DNA of 64,000 bases, from contig JAUCBJ010005825.1 in assembly GCA_032718475.1 (NCBI GenBank), positions 1 to 64,000 of the forward strand, read 5' to 3'. The DNA comes from Nemertoderma westbladi (Eukaryota > Xenacoelomorpha > Nemertodermatida > Nemertodermatidae). Numbering within the stretch: position 1 is the first letter of the stretch; each line of letters begins with the position of its first letter. Under the pieces are notes generated by a model that worked only from the letters and a program-made list of their open reading frames with translations, was not told the DNA's origin and did not search any database. The translations under genes were made by a program, and so were the position numbers. Below, in pieces: positions 42,000-51,689 of the stretch.

Positions 42000-42495
42000 G
42001 GTCCGATTATTTAGAGCAGCAGTAGTTCCAGTACTCCTCTACGGGCGTCCATGCTGGGCTCTAACTGCTGAGGACACCAAATCTCTGGATGGCACATTCA
42101 CAAGAATGCTACGCCGGGTTCATTGTGTCAAGTACAATGCACACATCTCCAACCAGACACTATAAAACATTGGAGGTGTCTCATTGGTTCCCCCAAGCTT
42201 GACACTAGAACAAAATCGCCTCCGCTTTGCAGGACATTGCTTTCGCCGTGAGGACCAGCCAGTGCATAATCTTGTACTTTGGCAGCCTCATGGAGTGAAT
42301 AAGCATGGTGGACAGCCCATCACTTTCTTGAGACGCATCTTAAAGGACACTGGCCTTGAAGATGCGGATGATCTAGCAAATGTCATGGGTGATAGGGAGT
42401 TGTGGCAGTGCAATTTTGTTGACAAGCCGGCACAGCATTCTTAAAAATGCAGCTGCAATGCAGCATGCCGATCCTAGTAGTAGTAGTAGTAGTAG
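42000..42495 (+). pseudogene. LINE-B copy 2 RT C-terminus and 3' tail
   Basis: Plus-strand 3' part, from VRLFRAAVVPVLLYG through RRVHCVKYNAHISNQ and RLRFAGHCFRREDQ to the stop and the TAG repeats at 42472-42495. One in-frame stop (TAA replacing TAT) near 42165 and otherwise close to copies 1 and 3. Confidence 0.8.
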
Positions 42496-42532
42496 CTGAC
42501 GCGATGTCTAAGCTGAACACCAAATTAGATTC
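42496..42532 (+). pseudogene. LINE-E ORF1 5' stub
   Basis: Encodes AMSKLNTKLDS and is interrupted by BELb at 42533. The reading continues directly at 56225 (HFQSLSDDLKD) once one copy of the GATTC target-site duplication is discounted. Confidence 0.8.
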
Positions 42533-43076
42533 TGTTAGCTTATTCAATCCCGCTAACACCCCATAAAGTTAAGCCGATAAGCAATATTGGGGGCCACGAG
42601 ATTGGGTAATCACCAACTCGTGTCACCCCAATAAAATGGGAAGGAGAAACACAATGAGGGTCAGGGGCCAAACCCCTAACCCAGAGAGAACAGGTGGAGT
42701 GAACGGAAACACTCCAAAGGGCGCCAACAAGGGTATCAACCAATCAGAGGGGGGAAAGGCATCGATTAGGTAGAGTAACAAGGCCAACCGTGCAATATAG
42801 CCAGTTGGCAGTAATCATTTCAGTTCAGTTATCTCAGTATCATATTGGTGCTAGTTAGGTTAGTTAGTTTAGCTAGGGAAGGACCGGGACTTTAATTACC
42901 GTATCCCACCTTCCATATACAACAACATTATCTATATCCATAGCTATATCTATATACCCGTACAACCGACTATTATATACGACGAACGACACGAACTCTT
43001 TTTATCTTTCACACACGGCGGGGACGCGTGAACTAAACAACCGGATAAACCGGGATCCTTCCTGGATCCCGTCACA
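42533..43076 (+). repeat. BELb 5' LTR
   Basis: 544 bp, TGTTAGC to GTCACA. Left-end inverted repeat TGTTAGC/GCTAACA; an AATAAA-like signal at about 42629; a perfect CGGGATCC-TTCCT-GGATCCCG hairpin at 43051-43071. Differs from the 3' LTR by one missing C (near 42788) and A for G (near 42909). Confidence 0.97.
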
Positions 43077-43174
43077 GTAATTAAATCCGTCGGTGGCACA
43101 GTAATTAAAACTCAGAGCTGCCGCACTAGCTAGCTAAACCCAGCGACTACCAGCCACCAATCGAATCAAGCAAG
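43077..43174 (+). promoter_or_regulatory. BELb leader and presumed primer-binding region
   Basis: The 13-bp word CACAGTAATTAAA spans the LTR end (43073-43085) and recurs at 43097-43109. The primer-binding site should lie here, but I could not match it to a specific tRNA. Confidence 0.4.
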
Positions 43175-44605
43175 ATGAGTCAGTCGGGAGAGACAACGCC
43201 GACGCGGACCCCGGACGAAGAATTAACGATCCGCGAGGCCGCAAACAGGCGGTATAGGCCCACAACGCCGGACCCATCGGTAACGGGTCATCCGGCAGCT
43301 CAGGATGAGGGGGGCCGCCTGGAACCCGAGGTCGAGCCGAGAGAAGGAGAGAGCGAGACGGAGGGAGACGGAGACGAGTCGACACGAGACGTGGGTCGAC
43401 GTACCGATGTCGCCGGCCAGCCACAGGCCGAGGGCGACGAGCGGCCCACCGAAACGGCGACGGTGGGGCCGACGGTACGACCCCGGACCCGGAGAGACGG
43501 ACGAGAGGTCGGCGACGAGGACGTCGGGGTTTCTGATCGACTTCGACGGGCCTACAACGCGACCCGGAGACTATTAGAGGAGGCCAGAGGAGGGGCGACG
43601 ATAGACAAGGTAAAACTAAAGAAAGGACTAGGTGAGTCGAATAGACACTTTTATTATCTAATGCGCTTCGGGCAAAGAGAACTGGCCAAGGAGAGAGCGA
43701 GAGGGGTTGCCGAGGAACTGTATGACTTATGGCGGTATAGGGGTATGGAACTTAGCGTAGTGTACGTAGGGCCGTACTTAGTCGATGCCCGGGGAGTAAA
43801 ATTAGTGGGTTGGGAGAGACCTGAGGAGGACGAATCCGAGGTTAACCCCGAGGATTCGGCCTCGTCGGTCGGAGGAAGTTCCGGGAGGCGGGGGAAAGTT
43901 AGTAGGACGGGGAGGCGGAGGGAATCCGTTACAACCGATAAGTCTGCTACATCCTCCGTGAAAGAAAGACGGGTGAGAGAGATAAATGCCACGTACCATC
44001 TCGATTTAATAGAGCAAGGTCAAAGGGAAGTAGGTAGACGGTTAGAGGAGGGGAGAGTGCTGCTAGAGAGGGAAATGGCGTTGATTAAGGAAACCGGAGA
44101 GAGGGCCGAAAGGGCCGCGAGAAGCCTTAGGGAGTGTGAGGAAGTAGGGAGGAAGGAACAAGAAGAGCGCGAGGCGAGAGAGAAAAATGAGCGCAAAGAG
44201 CGTGAGGCGGAACGTAGGGAACGTGAGGCGAAAGAGGAAAACGAGTGCAAAGAGCGCGAGGAGAGAGAGGAAAACGAACGCAGAGAGCGTGAGGCGAGAC
44301 GAAGGGAGGGGGCTAGAAGAGAGTTGGAATTGGCTGAACGGGACGCACGGGAGTGTAAGGAGAGAATGGCAAGGAAGGAGTGTGAGCAAAAGGAACTAGA
44401 GAAACGTCAAGGTGAGCTTACAGGGTACAAAGCTATACACACGCGCGAACGGGAATTGGCGCGAATAGGGGTGTCTGAGAGTGGGGCTAGCTCGAGTATT
44501 TTCGAGGAGCCAGGGGCCGTGGATACATTTATTAATACCCCACTTACAGGGACCGCACGACAGACCCAAGACTGGTGTGACCGTACGGGCGGGGGGGGGG
44601 GGTAA
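43175..44605 (+). CDS. gag: BELb Gag N-terminal region with coiled coil
   Basis: Starts at the first ATG after the leader (MSQSGETTPTRTPDEE). The first 110 residues are Glu/Arg/Pro-rich and probably disordered. A helical part of about 100 residues follows (RLRRAYNATRRLLEEARG, then LMRFGQRELAKERARG), then a Ser/Arg linker, then a very long coiled coil rich in Glu/Arg/Lys (about residues 270-420, repeats such as REREAKEENECKERE). The layout parallels BEL1 gag. The frame ends just after a G12 run (44591-44602); sequence continuing one base out of phase is Asn-rich and open, so the stop is probably created by run-length change. Confidence 0.8.
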   Translation: MSQSGETTPTRTPDEELTIREAANRRYRPTTPDPSVTGHPAAQDEGGRLEPEVEPREGESETEGDGDESTRDVGRRTDVAGQPQAEGDERPTETATVGPTVRPRTRRDGREVGDEDVGVSDRLRRAYNATRRLLEEARGGATIDKVKLKKGLGESNRHFYYLMRFGQRELAKERARGVAEELYDLWRYRGMELSVVYVGPYLVDARGVKLVGWERPEEDESEVNPEDSASSVGGSSGRRGKVSRTGRRRESVTTDKSATSSVKERRVREINATYHLDLIEQGQREVGRRLEEGRVLLEREMALIKETGERAERAARSLRECEEVGRKEQEEREAREKNERKEREAERREREAKEENECKEREEREENERREREARRREGARRELELAERDARECKERMARKECEQKELEKRQGELTGYKAIHTRERELARIGVSESGASSSIFEEPGAVDTFINTPLTGTARQTQDWCDRTGGGGG

Positions 44606-44924
44606 TAATAATGCTATAGTAGACGTCATTAATATTAATAGTACCGTATTGGATAACCCTAATCCTTTTATTACAGCAAATAATACTTTACCTAGTAGCA
44701 GTAATTTAAATTTAAGTACAAATAATAATTTCAATTTGAACGTGCAAAATAATTCAAATAATTTAAATAATGATCCAAGCCCGAATTTACAAAATAATTC
44801 AAATGATTTTGTTTCAAACGAACAAATTAATTCCGTTTCCAATATGGGTGCTATTAACGTGAACACGTCGGGCGTGTATGGCCAGGCGGACGAAGGCCTG
44901 GTAGGCCGGAAGTGGCGGGATTGA
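44603..44924 (+). CDS. gag: BELb Gag Asn-rich linker
   Basis: After the G12 run this frame is open for about 105 codons, extremely Asn/Ser-rich (for example NLNLSTNNNFNLNVQNNSNN), then ends as the repeat array begins. It is AT-rich, in sharp contrast with the GC-rich coding on both sides. It is presumably a disordered spacer of gag; it has no start codon of its own. Confidence 0.6.
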
Positions 44925-45334
44925 GCCAACCCAGAGAGGGCCTGGTAGGCCACGTAGTTGGTAGGCAGGGAGCGGCTGGGTTGGGTAGACCCAGTGAGGG
45001 CCTGGTAGGCCACGTAGTTGATAGGCAGGGAGTGGCTGGGTTGGGTAGACCCAGCGAGGGCCTGGTAGGCCACGTAGTTGATAGGCAGGGAGTGGCTGGG
45101 TTGGGTAGACCCAGCGAGGGCCTGGTAGGCCACGTAGTTGGTAGGCAGGGGGTAGAGGGCCTGGTAGGCCACGCAATAGCAGAGGGAGAGGCGGGGGTGA
45201 ATAGGCCCGACCGCGGTAGGGTTGATGTGTCGACGAGAGAGGGATATGGTAGCGGGGTGAGAGATAGCGAAGTTAGATGTGGCGAGTGGGGGGGGGGGGG
45301 GGGGGGCTACAGGGGCCCCACAACAGCGAGTTAG
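44912..45334 (+). CDS. gag: BELb Gag repeat segment (60-bp units)
   Basis: CCTGGTAGGCCACGTAGTTG recurs at 44941, 45001, 45061 and 45121, an exact 60-bp period, with a short extra copy at about 45152. Each unit encodes 20 residues containing EGLVGHVVDRQG. The frame then reads to a G19 run at 45288-45306 and a stop at 45334. The minus-strand relative at 39511-39826 has fewer units, so the array varies in copy number. Confidence 0.7.
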   Translation: MAGLSQPREGLVGHVVGRQGAAGLGRPSEGLVGHVVDRQGVAGLGRPSEGLVGHVVDRQGVAGLGRPSEGLVGHVVGRQGVEGLVGHAIAEGEAGVNRPDRGRVDVSTREGYGSGVRDSEVRCGEWGGGGGGYRGPTTAS

Positions 45335-46228
45335 CGGCAAAAAGGGGGGGCAGAGAGTGTCCCACAGCCGTCAGCGGATAATGCGCGGGCCGAAATAGGT
45401 AAACCGCAACACCCGGCGACGGAAAGCAATAGGGGGATTGCGAGTATCCCCAGCGGCGTGCGGCCGAGCAGAGAGAGACAGGTTGACGTCGTAAGAGGGC
45501 GGACGAAGCGTCGAGCCCGATTAGAAGAGGGAAGAAGAACAGTGGGGTTTAACCGGGAGGTCAACGAGAGATCTCACGAGCGGGAATACTACACTGGAAG
45601 GAGAAGAAGAGAAGACAGTAGTAAAAGTATCGCCGCGAACGATAGAAGAGCGAGGACGGATAGCGAGCCGTCGGTAGTCGAGATGAGAACGGAGAGTCAG
45701 TGGGGTCGGACTCCGGGAGATTGCCGTCGCCCCGGAGAGATGCGACCTGGCGAGGTGCATTACGCGCCGACAGAGGGGTACACGATGTACCGGTACGAAG
45801 ACGAGAACAGTAGAGAGGGAGGTCGAAGAGAAACTTTCCGACGGAATGTACCTACCGATCGAGAGTACGGTAGCCGCGGGGAGGATTATTCGAGAAGAAT
45901 AAACTTTGATCCCGAACGACACATGCAGACTGTGGGACATACTGTAGGCCTTACTGCACATACCATAGGCCATACTGAGAGAGGCAATGTAGGGGATAGG
46001 ATAGCGCGGACAACGGGATTAAACCCGGAAGTCGCGGAATACATACCGGCGAGTGGGCCAGAAGCTGATAGGCCTATACCGGTACCAGTACAGCAGTATG
46101 ACTACAGCATGCAGGGACATAACATATACCCAGGGGAGGGGGGAATTATTGAGGATAGGTGTATGGGCCCCAACATATTAACATCAACCCCAGTACCAAA
46201 CATACCGGTGGGGGGGGGGACAGGGTGA
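45335..46228 (+). CDS. gag: BELb Gag middle region
   Basis: Open from the end of the second G run to a G10 run at 46210-46219. It contains NRGIASIPSGVRPSR (shared with BEL3), an Arg/Glu-rich part (RSHEREYYTGRRRRE), ARTDSEPSVVEM, a Tyr/Arg-rich region (MYRYEDENS), a stretch with repeated VGLTAHTIGHT, and a Pro/Gly-rich end (TPVPNIPVG). Beyond the G run the matching sequence (GDIPPSQYQQYTP) continues in the frame of gag-pol. Probably the connector between the coiled-coil part and the capsid. No enzyme motif. Confidence 0.7.
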   Translation, partial: RQKGGAESVPQPSADNARAEIGKPQHPATESNRGIASIPSGVRPSRERQVDVVRGRTKRRARLEEGRRTVGFNREVNERSHEREYYTGRRRREDSSKSIAANDRRARTDSEPSVVEMRTESQWGRTPGDCRRPGEMRPGEVHYAPTEGYTMYRYEDENSREGGRRETFRRNVPTDREYGSRGEDYSRRINFDPERHMQTVGHTVGLTAHTIGHTERGNVGDRIARTTGLNPEVAEYIPASGPEADRPIPVPVQQYDYSMQGHNIYPGEGGIIEDRCMGPNILTSTPVPNIPVGGGTG

Positions 46229-46340
46229 CATTCCCCCATCACAATATCAACAATATACCCCGATAGGAGCAAGAACAACGAGACCCTTAGATGAAAATAG
46301 GTCGTGTGACACAGAGATATGGAGGGGGCCGCTACCCCCA

Positions 46341-49300
46341 ATGACATACCCAAGTCAAAGAAAATCAAGAAATAAGACGGACGAACCGCACCAGACAGGA
46401 GAAACTATACAGCACCCATCGAATCCATTGGAAGCGCAGGCGATGGGGATGGCCACGTTGATCGATGCGTTGAAAACGAGGATCGAGTTACCACCCGTGG
46501 AACCATTCAAATTCGATGGGAGTAGGCCGGAAGAATATCTACAGTTTCGGCGCATGTATAGTAACGAAATACTAACAAAAAACTTGACGCAGGCGGAGTG
46601 CCTAAAGTATCTGCAAGTATACACGGGAGGCCCAGCATACGATATCGTGAGGCAATATCAAGGAATAGAGGGCGGCTTCACGACAGCATGGCGGGCACTG
46701 GACAGGGAATACGGGCACCCGGCCAAGATCATCAGACAGACACTAAGAGGCATAACATCGGGTGGCCTACAGGATAATCCCGTTAGCATCAAGACGTTCG
46801 CTAACAAAGTCGAAAAGGCGCTAATCGTGCTGAAGACGCTAGACGCGCCATACGAGCTCAATGCGTCCAATAACATCACCACGATAGCGCAGGCACTACC
46901 GAACTGGCTGCGCAACAAGTGGAGGAAGATCGCTTTCTCCACTCGAGACAAGAAGGGTGTGGAACCGGGTTTAGAAGAAATGTCAAGCTTCTTAAACTAC
47001 GAGGCTGAACTAATAACTGACCCAGTCTATAGCGAAGATAGCCTGGGAAAGGGACCGAAGACGGATTACCATAGACCGAAACCAGAGCACAATACATCAA
47101 ACGCATTACCGAGGCTCAGGCAATCATTGCCATATGCAGCGACGCAGGGGACTGCAAGTCCACGGCTAGCCGAAGATAAGACAACACCATGGAACGGACA
47201 GGGGAATAATAACAACATAAATAAATATAACCCCAATACGTCCAGTAGGCCTAATCCAAACAATAAGAATAGTAGGGACTTTGGTACAAACGCAGCTGCG
47301 ATACGCAATGCGCTGTATAAGGAGGGCTACGACCCAAAGAGCAAATGCCAGCTACACGCAAATGCGCTTCATCAAACCATGAACTGCAGGTACTGGCAGG
47401 CGCTACCTAGGCAAGATCAGATAGATTATGCGTTGAGCAATAAAATCTGCTCGCGATGTGTGATGAGTGGACATAGAGCAAGGGAATGCAAGGAGAAGCC
47501 GGTCAAGTTTGGTCAAAGGAGAGGCCAAACGATGGCAACGAGCACAGTAGGGGCGAAGAAGAGAGGAACGGTGTTATTTGGAGTAGTACCCGTGCGAGTG
47601 ATCGGGGAAGGCAATCGATCAGTAACAACACTAATGCTGGTTGATAGTGGAGCTGCCTTCACATTAGTCGAGGAATGGGTGGCCGAAGAGATAGGATTGA
47701 GAACGAGGCCAAGCAGAATGGCGGTACCAACCATCTCTAGCAAAGATGAGATCCTGGAGATGAGAACTGGGCGGTGCGCAATTGCAGCAGTGGCACCGGG
47801 ATGCGACTATGGGGCAACCATCGACCCCATCCAAGTGATAGAGTCAATTAATATCAATGCCAGGCGGCCAACCAACATCGAGGTCGAGCAATATAAATTC
47901 CTGGACGACATTGACTTCTCAATCCCAGACGTGGACGTTAGGAAGGTATCCATCATAGTAGGAATGGACTGCCCAACGGCCCACGAAAGAATGCAAACGG
48001 TCTTCGGCGAAGACAAGCAGTGTGACCCGGTGGCAATATTAACACCATTCGGGTGGACGCTGAGTGGCCCAATCAAGAGCAAGATACCATTTAGGATGTC
48101 GGAGACATCAGGATGCATGTTCGCGGGAACAATGCAGGAAATGGGTGATGAGGGAGCAGAGGAGCAGCTTAAAAGACTGCTCAGACAAGATTTCGAGGGA
48201 CTAAAAGAGACCGGGGTCAGGACCTCGGTAGAAGACAAGCAGGCTTTACAAAGCGTGGAGGAATCGATGACATGCAATGAGGAGCGGTATACTATAGGAA
48301 TGGTATGGAAATTACCAAAGATACCACTACCCGATAATAGGGGGATGGTACTCACGAAACTCCGCAAGCTGAAACAAACACTAAAACGGAGCCCCGAGAA
48401 GAATGAGTACATCCACAGAACGATTAAGAAGTACGTCGAGAAAGGATGGGCCGTGGAGTTACCGGTCGACGAACCGAACACGGACAGGACATATTACCTG
48501 CCACTCCACGTGGCTTTAGACCCAAAGAAAGGTAAACTGCGGATGGTAGTTGACGCATCGGCAAAGACCAACGGAAAATGCTTAAACGACTATCTGTTAG
48601 AAGGCCCAAACATATATAACTCGGGCATAGAGGTGCTACTTAGATTTAGAAATGGGAAATACGCCTTCACGTGTGACATAGAAGGCATGTTCAACCAAGT
48701 CCGTGTAACGGAGGAAGATAGCGACAGTCAATGCTTCTTATGGTATAACGGCGAGGAAGAACCGTCGATAATACTGGCATATAAGATGGTAGTACAAAAC
48801 ATGGGGGCCAAGTCGTCTTCATTTACGACGACTATGGCAGTCAGAGACACAGTGAAGGGGAAGGAAGATAGATACAGCACTAGAGCCGTCGATATGATTC
48901 GATGCGGCATCTACGTAGACGATGGAATGGAGTCTGGAAATACGGTTAAGGAGATACTGGACACGGGGCGCGAGGTTCGCGACATCCTAAAAGGATCCGG
49001 CTTTAACCTGACCAAATTCCAATCCAGTTCGGAAGAATTTATCAAGGCGATAGAGGACAAGAGGCCAGAATCGACCATGGATAATCCCACAATAGCCAAA
49101 GGGCAGGACATGGCGAATAAGAGAACAGAATCTCAACAGAAGGCATTGGGAATCGTGTGGAACAGGGAGACAGACGAACTGAAGTACCAGCTGAGCCAGG
49201 AGGGCGCAGACATCCACACGAAGAGGGGCTATGTATCGTATATAGCAAGGATATACGATCCCCTAGGCCTAGCATCCCCATTATTAGTCACGGGGAAACA

Positions 49301-50045
49301 GATACTCAAGAGAGTATACAAATTGAAGGATGAGTGGGACGTAGAGGTACCAGAGGAAATCAAGAAACAGTGGAGTAAGTGGACAGGAGACTTGGAGAAG
49401 ATGGGAACATACAACATGCCACGAGTGTATTTCCCGGATGGGAACATGACGAATCTGGACCTACACATGTTCTCCAATGCGTCGTTGGAGGCGTACGGAG
49501 CGGCACTCTACTTAGTACAACGAGAGGGGGCTCATAAGCCCAGACTAGCCTTTAGCAAAGCAAAGTCAACGCCGCCAGATTCAGCATCAGTTCCCAAGTT
49601 AGAATTGACAGCTGCGAGACTAGGAGTTAGAGCCACAGCCTACCTAGTGGATACCATTCCCAACATAGTGGAGACACACTACTGGACGGACTCCATGGTA
49701 GTACTTGGTTGGTTACATAATGAAAGAACGAGATACCCAATATTCGTCGCAAATAGAGTGGACGAAATAAGGGCGACCACAGAACTGGAAAGGTGGCACT
49801 ACTGCCCAACGGACGAGAACCCAGCGGACTTGTTGTCGAGGGGCGTGGTACGCCACACTTTCTTGAGGAAGGAAGTATTGTGGCAACATGGGCCACAATT
49901 TCTGAGCGATAAGGAGGCCTGGCCGCTGATGAGAAAGGTGGACCCGGGCTCAGAAGTAGTGTCAGAGGGAGAAGAGGGAGATTCAGAGGGAGAAGAGATA
50001 TACTCCCAGATGGTGAGGGAGATTAGGGACGTGCAACCAAGATGA
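46341..50045 (+). CDS. pol: BELb Gag-Pol: capsid, CCHC, protease, RT, RNase H
   Basis: One open frame of 1234 codons in which gag and pol are fused. Residues from Met46341: capsid-like region about 30-215 (FKFDGSRPEEYLQF, LRNKWRK); CCHC knuckle CSRCVMSGHRAREC from residue 370; retropepsin LMLVDSGAAFTLVEE with D435; BEL RT with RMVVDASAKTNG, CDIEGMFNQV and catalytic YVDD at 858-861; RNase H with MFSNASLEAYG, where N1046 replaces the catalytic Asp found in copy 1, then HYWTDSMVVL. A TGA at 50043-50045 (CGA in copy 1) stops the frame before the integrase. The true upstream start lies in gag; the frame is also open back to about 46221. Confidence 0.92.
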   Translation: MTYPSQRKSRNKTDEPHQTGETIQHPSNPLEAQAMGMATLIDALKTRIELPPVEPFKFDGSRPEEYLQFRRMYSNEILTKNLTQAECLKYLQVYTGGPAYDIVRQYQGIEGGFTTAWRALDREYGHPAKIIRQTLRGITSGGLQDNPVSIKTFANKVEKALIVLKTLDAPYELNASNNITTIAQALPNWLRNKWRKIAFSTRDKKGVEPGLEEMSSFLNYEAELITDPVYSEDSLGKGPKTDYHRPKPEHNTSNALPRLRQSLPYAATQGTASPRLAEDKTTPWNGQGNNNNINKYNPNTSSRPNPNNKNSRDFGTNAAAIRNALYKEGYDPKSKCQLHANALHQTMNCRYWQALPRQDQIDYALSNKICSRCVMSGHRARECKEKPVKFGQRRGQTMATSTVGAKKRGTVLFGVVPVRVIGEGNRSVTTLMLVDSGAAFTLVEEWVAEEIGLRTRPSRMAVPTISSKDEILEMRTGRCAIAAVAPGCDYGATIDPIQVIESININARRPTNIEVEQYKFLDDIDFSIPDVDVRKVSIIVGMDCPTAHERMQTVFGEDKQCDPVAILTPFGWTLSGPIKSKIPFRMSETSGCMFAGTMQEMGDEGAEEQLKRLLRQDFEGLKETGVRTSVEDKQALQSVEESMTCNEERYTIGMVWKLPKIPLPDNRGMVLTKLRKLKQTLKRSPEKNEYIHRTIKKYVEKGWAVELPVDEPNTDRTYYLPLHVALDPKKGKLRMVVDASAKTNGKCLNDYLLEGPNIYNSGIEVLLRFRNGKYAFTCDIEGMFNQVRVTEEDSDSQCFLWYNGEEEPSIILAYKMVVQNMGAKSSSFTTTMAVRDTVKGKEDRYSTRAVDMIRCGIYVDDGMESGNTVKEILDTGREVRDILKGSGFNLTKFQSSSEEFIKAIEDKRPESTMDNPTIAKGQDMANKRTESQQKALGIVWNRETDELKYQLSQEGADIHTKRGYVSYIARIYDPLGLASPLLVTGKQILKRVYKLKDEWDVEVPEEIKKQWSKWTGDLEKMGTYNMPRVYFPDGNMTNLDLHMFSNASLEAYGAALYLVQREGAHKPRLAFSKAKSTPPDSASVPKLELTAARLGVRATAYLVDTIPNIVETHYWTDSMVVLGWLHNERTRYPIFVANRVDEIRATTELERWHYCPTDENPADLLSRGVVRHTFLRKEVLWQHGPQFLSDKEAWPLMRKVDPGSEVVSEGEEGDSEGEEIYSQMVREIRDVQPR

Positions 50046-51548
50046 GAACTGTGCGATAACCCGACGCATAAACTCCTCAGCTACAGTTCTAGTTGGTATA
50101 AGACCAAGAAACTAGTGGCGTACTGGAGAGCCTTCGGGAATTTCCTCGCGGGAGTTGGCAAAGACAAGATCAAGACATCCATAGATCTGGAAGGAGCGGC
50201 TAAGGCAATCATCCGCTATGAACAACGAAAGAACTATGGCGACGAGGTAGAACGCGCCGGTAACCAACAGCACCTCCGACGGGACAGCGAGCTGATCATG
50301 CTGTCGCCACAACTTAATGACGACGGGATTCTAGTAATGAACTCTAGGGTGGGATACAACAACAGCATAATCGTACCACCGAAACCCATCATCATTCCAA
50401 CAGGATCGCCAATAGTTCACCAGATTATCTGGGACTCCCATAAGTCGATATTGCACGGGGGCACCAACCGAACCCTCACCGAGATAAGGAGGACCTTTTG
50501 GGTCAAACAGTTGAGGAAGAAGGTAAAAGCGGTGGTGGGGCAGTGCCAGACCTGTCGACGAGCGAAGAAAGAGCGAGCCATACAAGAGATGGCACCACTA
50601 CCAGCGAGTAGAGTAAGACAACACGACCCGCCATTTACGCATTGCGGTGTGGACATGTTCGGGCCGATAAAGATAAAGGTGATGCGGCACACGGAGAAAC
50701 GCTACGGTATCATCTTCGTATGTAACAACACGCGGGCGGTAGGGATAGAACTCGCCCAAGATGCAACCGCATCAGCATTCATTAATGCCTAAGAAAGGTT
50801 TAGAGACCGCAAAGGTGGGACAATCGCAGTGATATACAGCGACAACGGCACCAACTTTGTGGGCGCAGAGAATGAGATGGCAGAGGCCTTGGATATCTTA
50901 GAAGGGGAGGAAGTCAGGGCGGCCATGAGACGACGACAAGTAAAGTGGGAGAGATGGACGCCGTATGCACCACATACACTAGGATGCGTCGAGAGACTGG
51001 TGGGTAGTTCAAAGCGTCTAATGACGAAGCTAATGAACACCCACATGGTCACAGAGGACGTCTTGAGAACAGTACTAGCGAAGTGTGGGGGTATCATTAA
51101 TAGCAGAGCGCTATATCCGGAGAATGATGACCCTGAGTCACTAGACGTGCTGACGCCTAGCCATTTCCTGATGGAAAGGCCAGCGACCATCGATATGAGG
51201 GGTGTAGACCCAGATGACATACACTCCTGCCAGAGTTGGAAAGTCGCTAAAGCAATAAGCGCAGAGTATTGGAAGAGGTGGGTCGAAGAATACCTGCCCA
51301 CACTCCATAAAAGAAGCAAGTGGAGGAAGCCAAATAGGGAGTTAAGAGAGGGAGATCTCGTAATCGTTACGGATGATACTATCATCAACAACCAGTGGCG
51401 GTTGGCGAGAGTTGTAGGCACTTACTCCGACGAGGATGGAAGAGTCCGATCGGTAGAAGTGCGGATAGGTGGTAAGATAGGTGCGAAGGACAGAAAAACC
51501 TACAGGAGAGCTGTAGGGAAATGCTGTCTGTTAGAAGGGGCACCTTAG
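50046..51548 (+). CDS. pol: BELb integrase part of Pol, with one internal stop
   Basis: Same frame as the preceding segment. It has the H2C2 zinc-binding region (HKSILHGGTNRT to CQTCRRAK), a TAA at 50790-50792 where copy 1 has TTA, then the rest of the core. The catalytic triad is D at 50652 (GVDMFGP), D at 50841 (YSDNGTNF) and E at 50991 (CVERLV). A BEL-type C-terminal domain follows (QSWKVAKAISAEYW, LREGDLVIVTDDT, SVEVRIGGK). It would join element DNA to the target, producing the 5-bp duplication seen. The two stops mean this copy cannot make integrase without readthrough. Confidence 0.9.
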
Positions 51549-51689
51549 TGGAGCTAGTAATGTGTTTAGTCGTCCAAGTTTGGACTGAGGGGGGTGGGAT
51601 TGAGGGCGAGACGCCCTTCCCACACATAAAAAATAAAAAAAATAAAAAAAATAAAATAATAGTACATAGTAGGTACGCAGTTAGTAGGC

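Larger units (their letters stand above)
39827..42495. mobile_element. LINE-B copy 2 with internal inversion
   Basis: The 5' part (endonuclease to RT, 41999 down to 39827) is on the minus strand and the 3' part (42000-42495, ending in (TAG)n) is on the plus strand. The two meet head to head at about 41999/42000, with the intervening RT stretch missing. This is the arrangement expected from twin priming. A SINE lies within the inverted part. The two outer flanks do not match each other, so the locus has been rearranged further. Confidence 0.8.

Noticed and set aside
44396-45340. 314-codon minus-strand frame with repeats
   Set aside because: Antisense of the gag coiled coil and the 60-bp repeat array.
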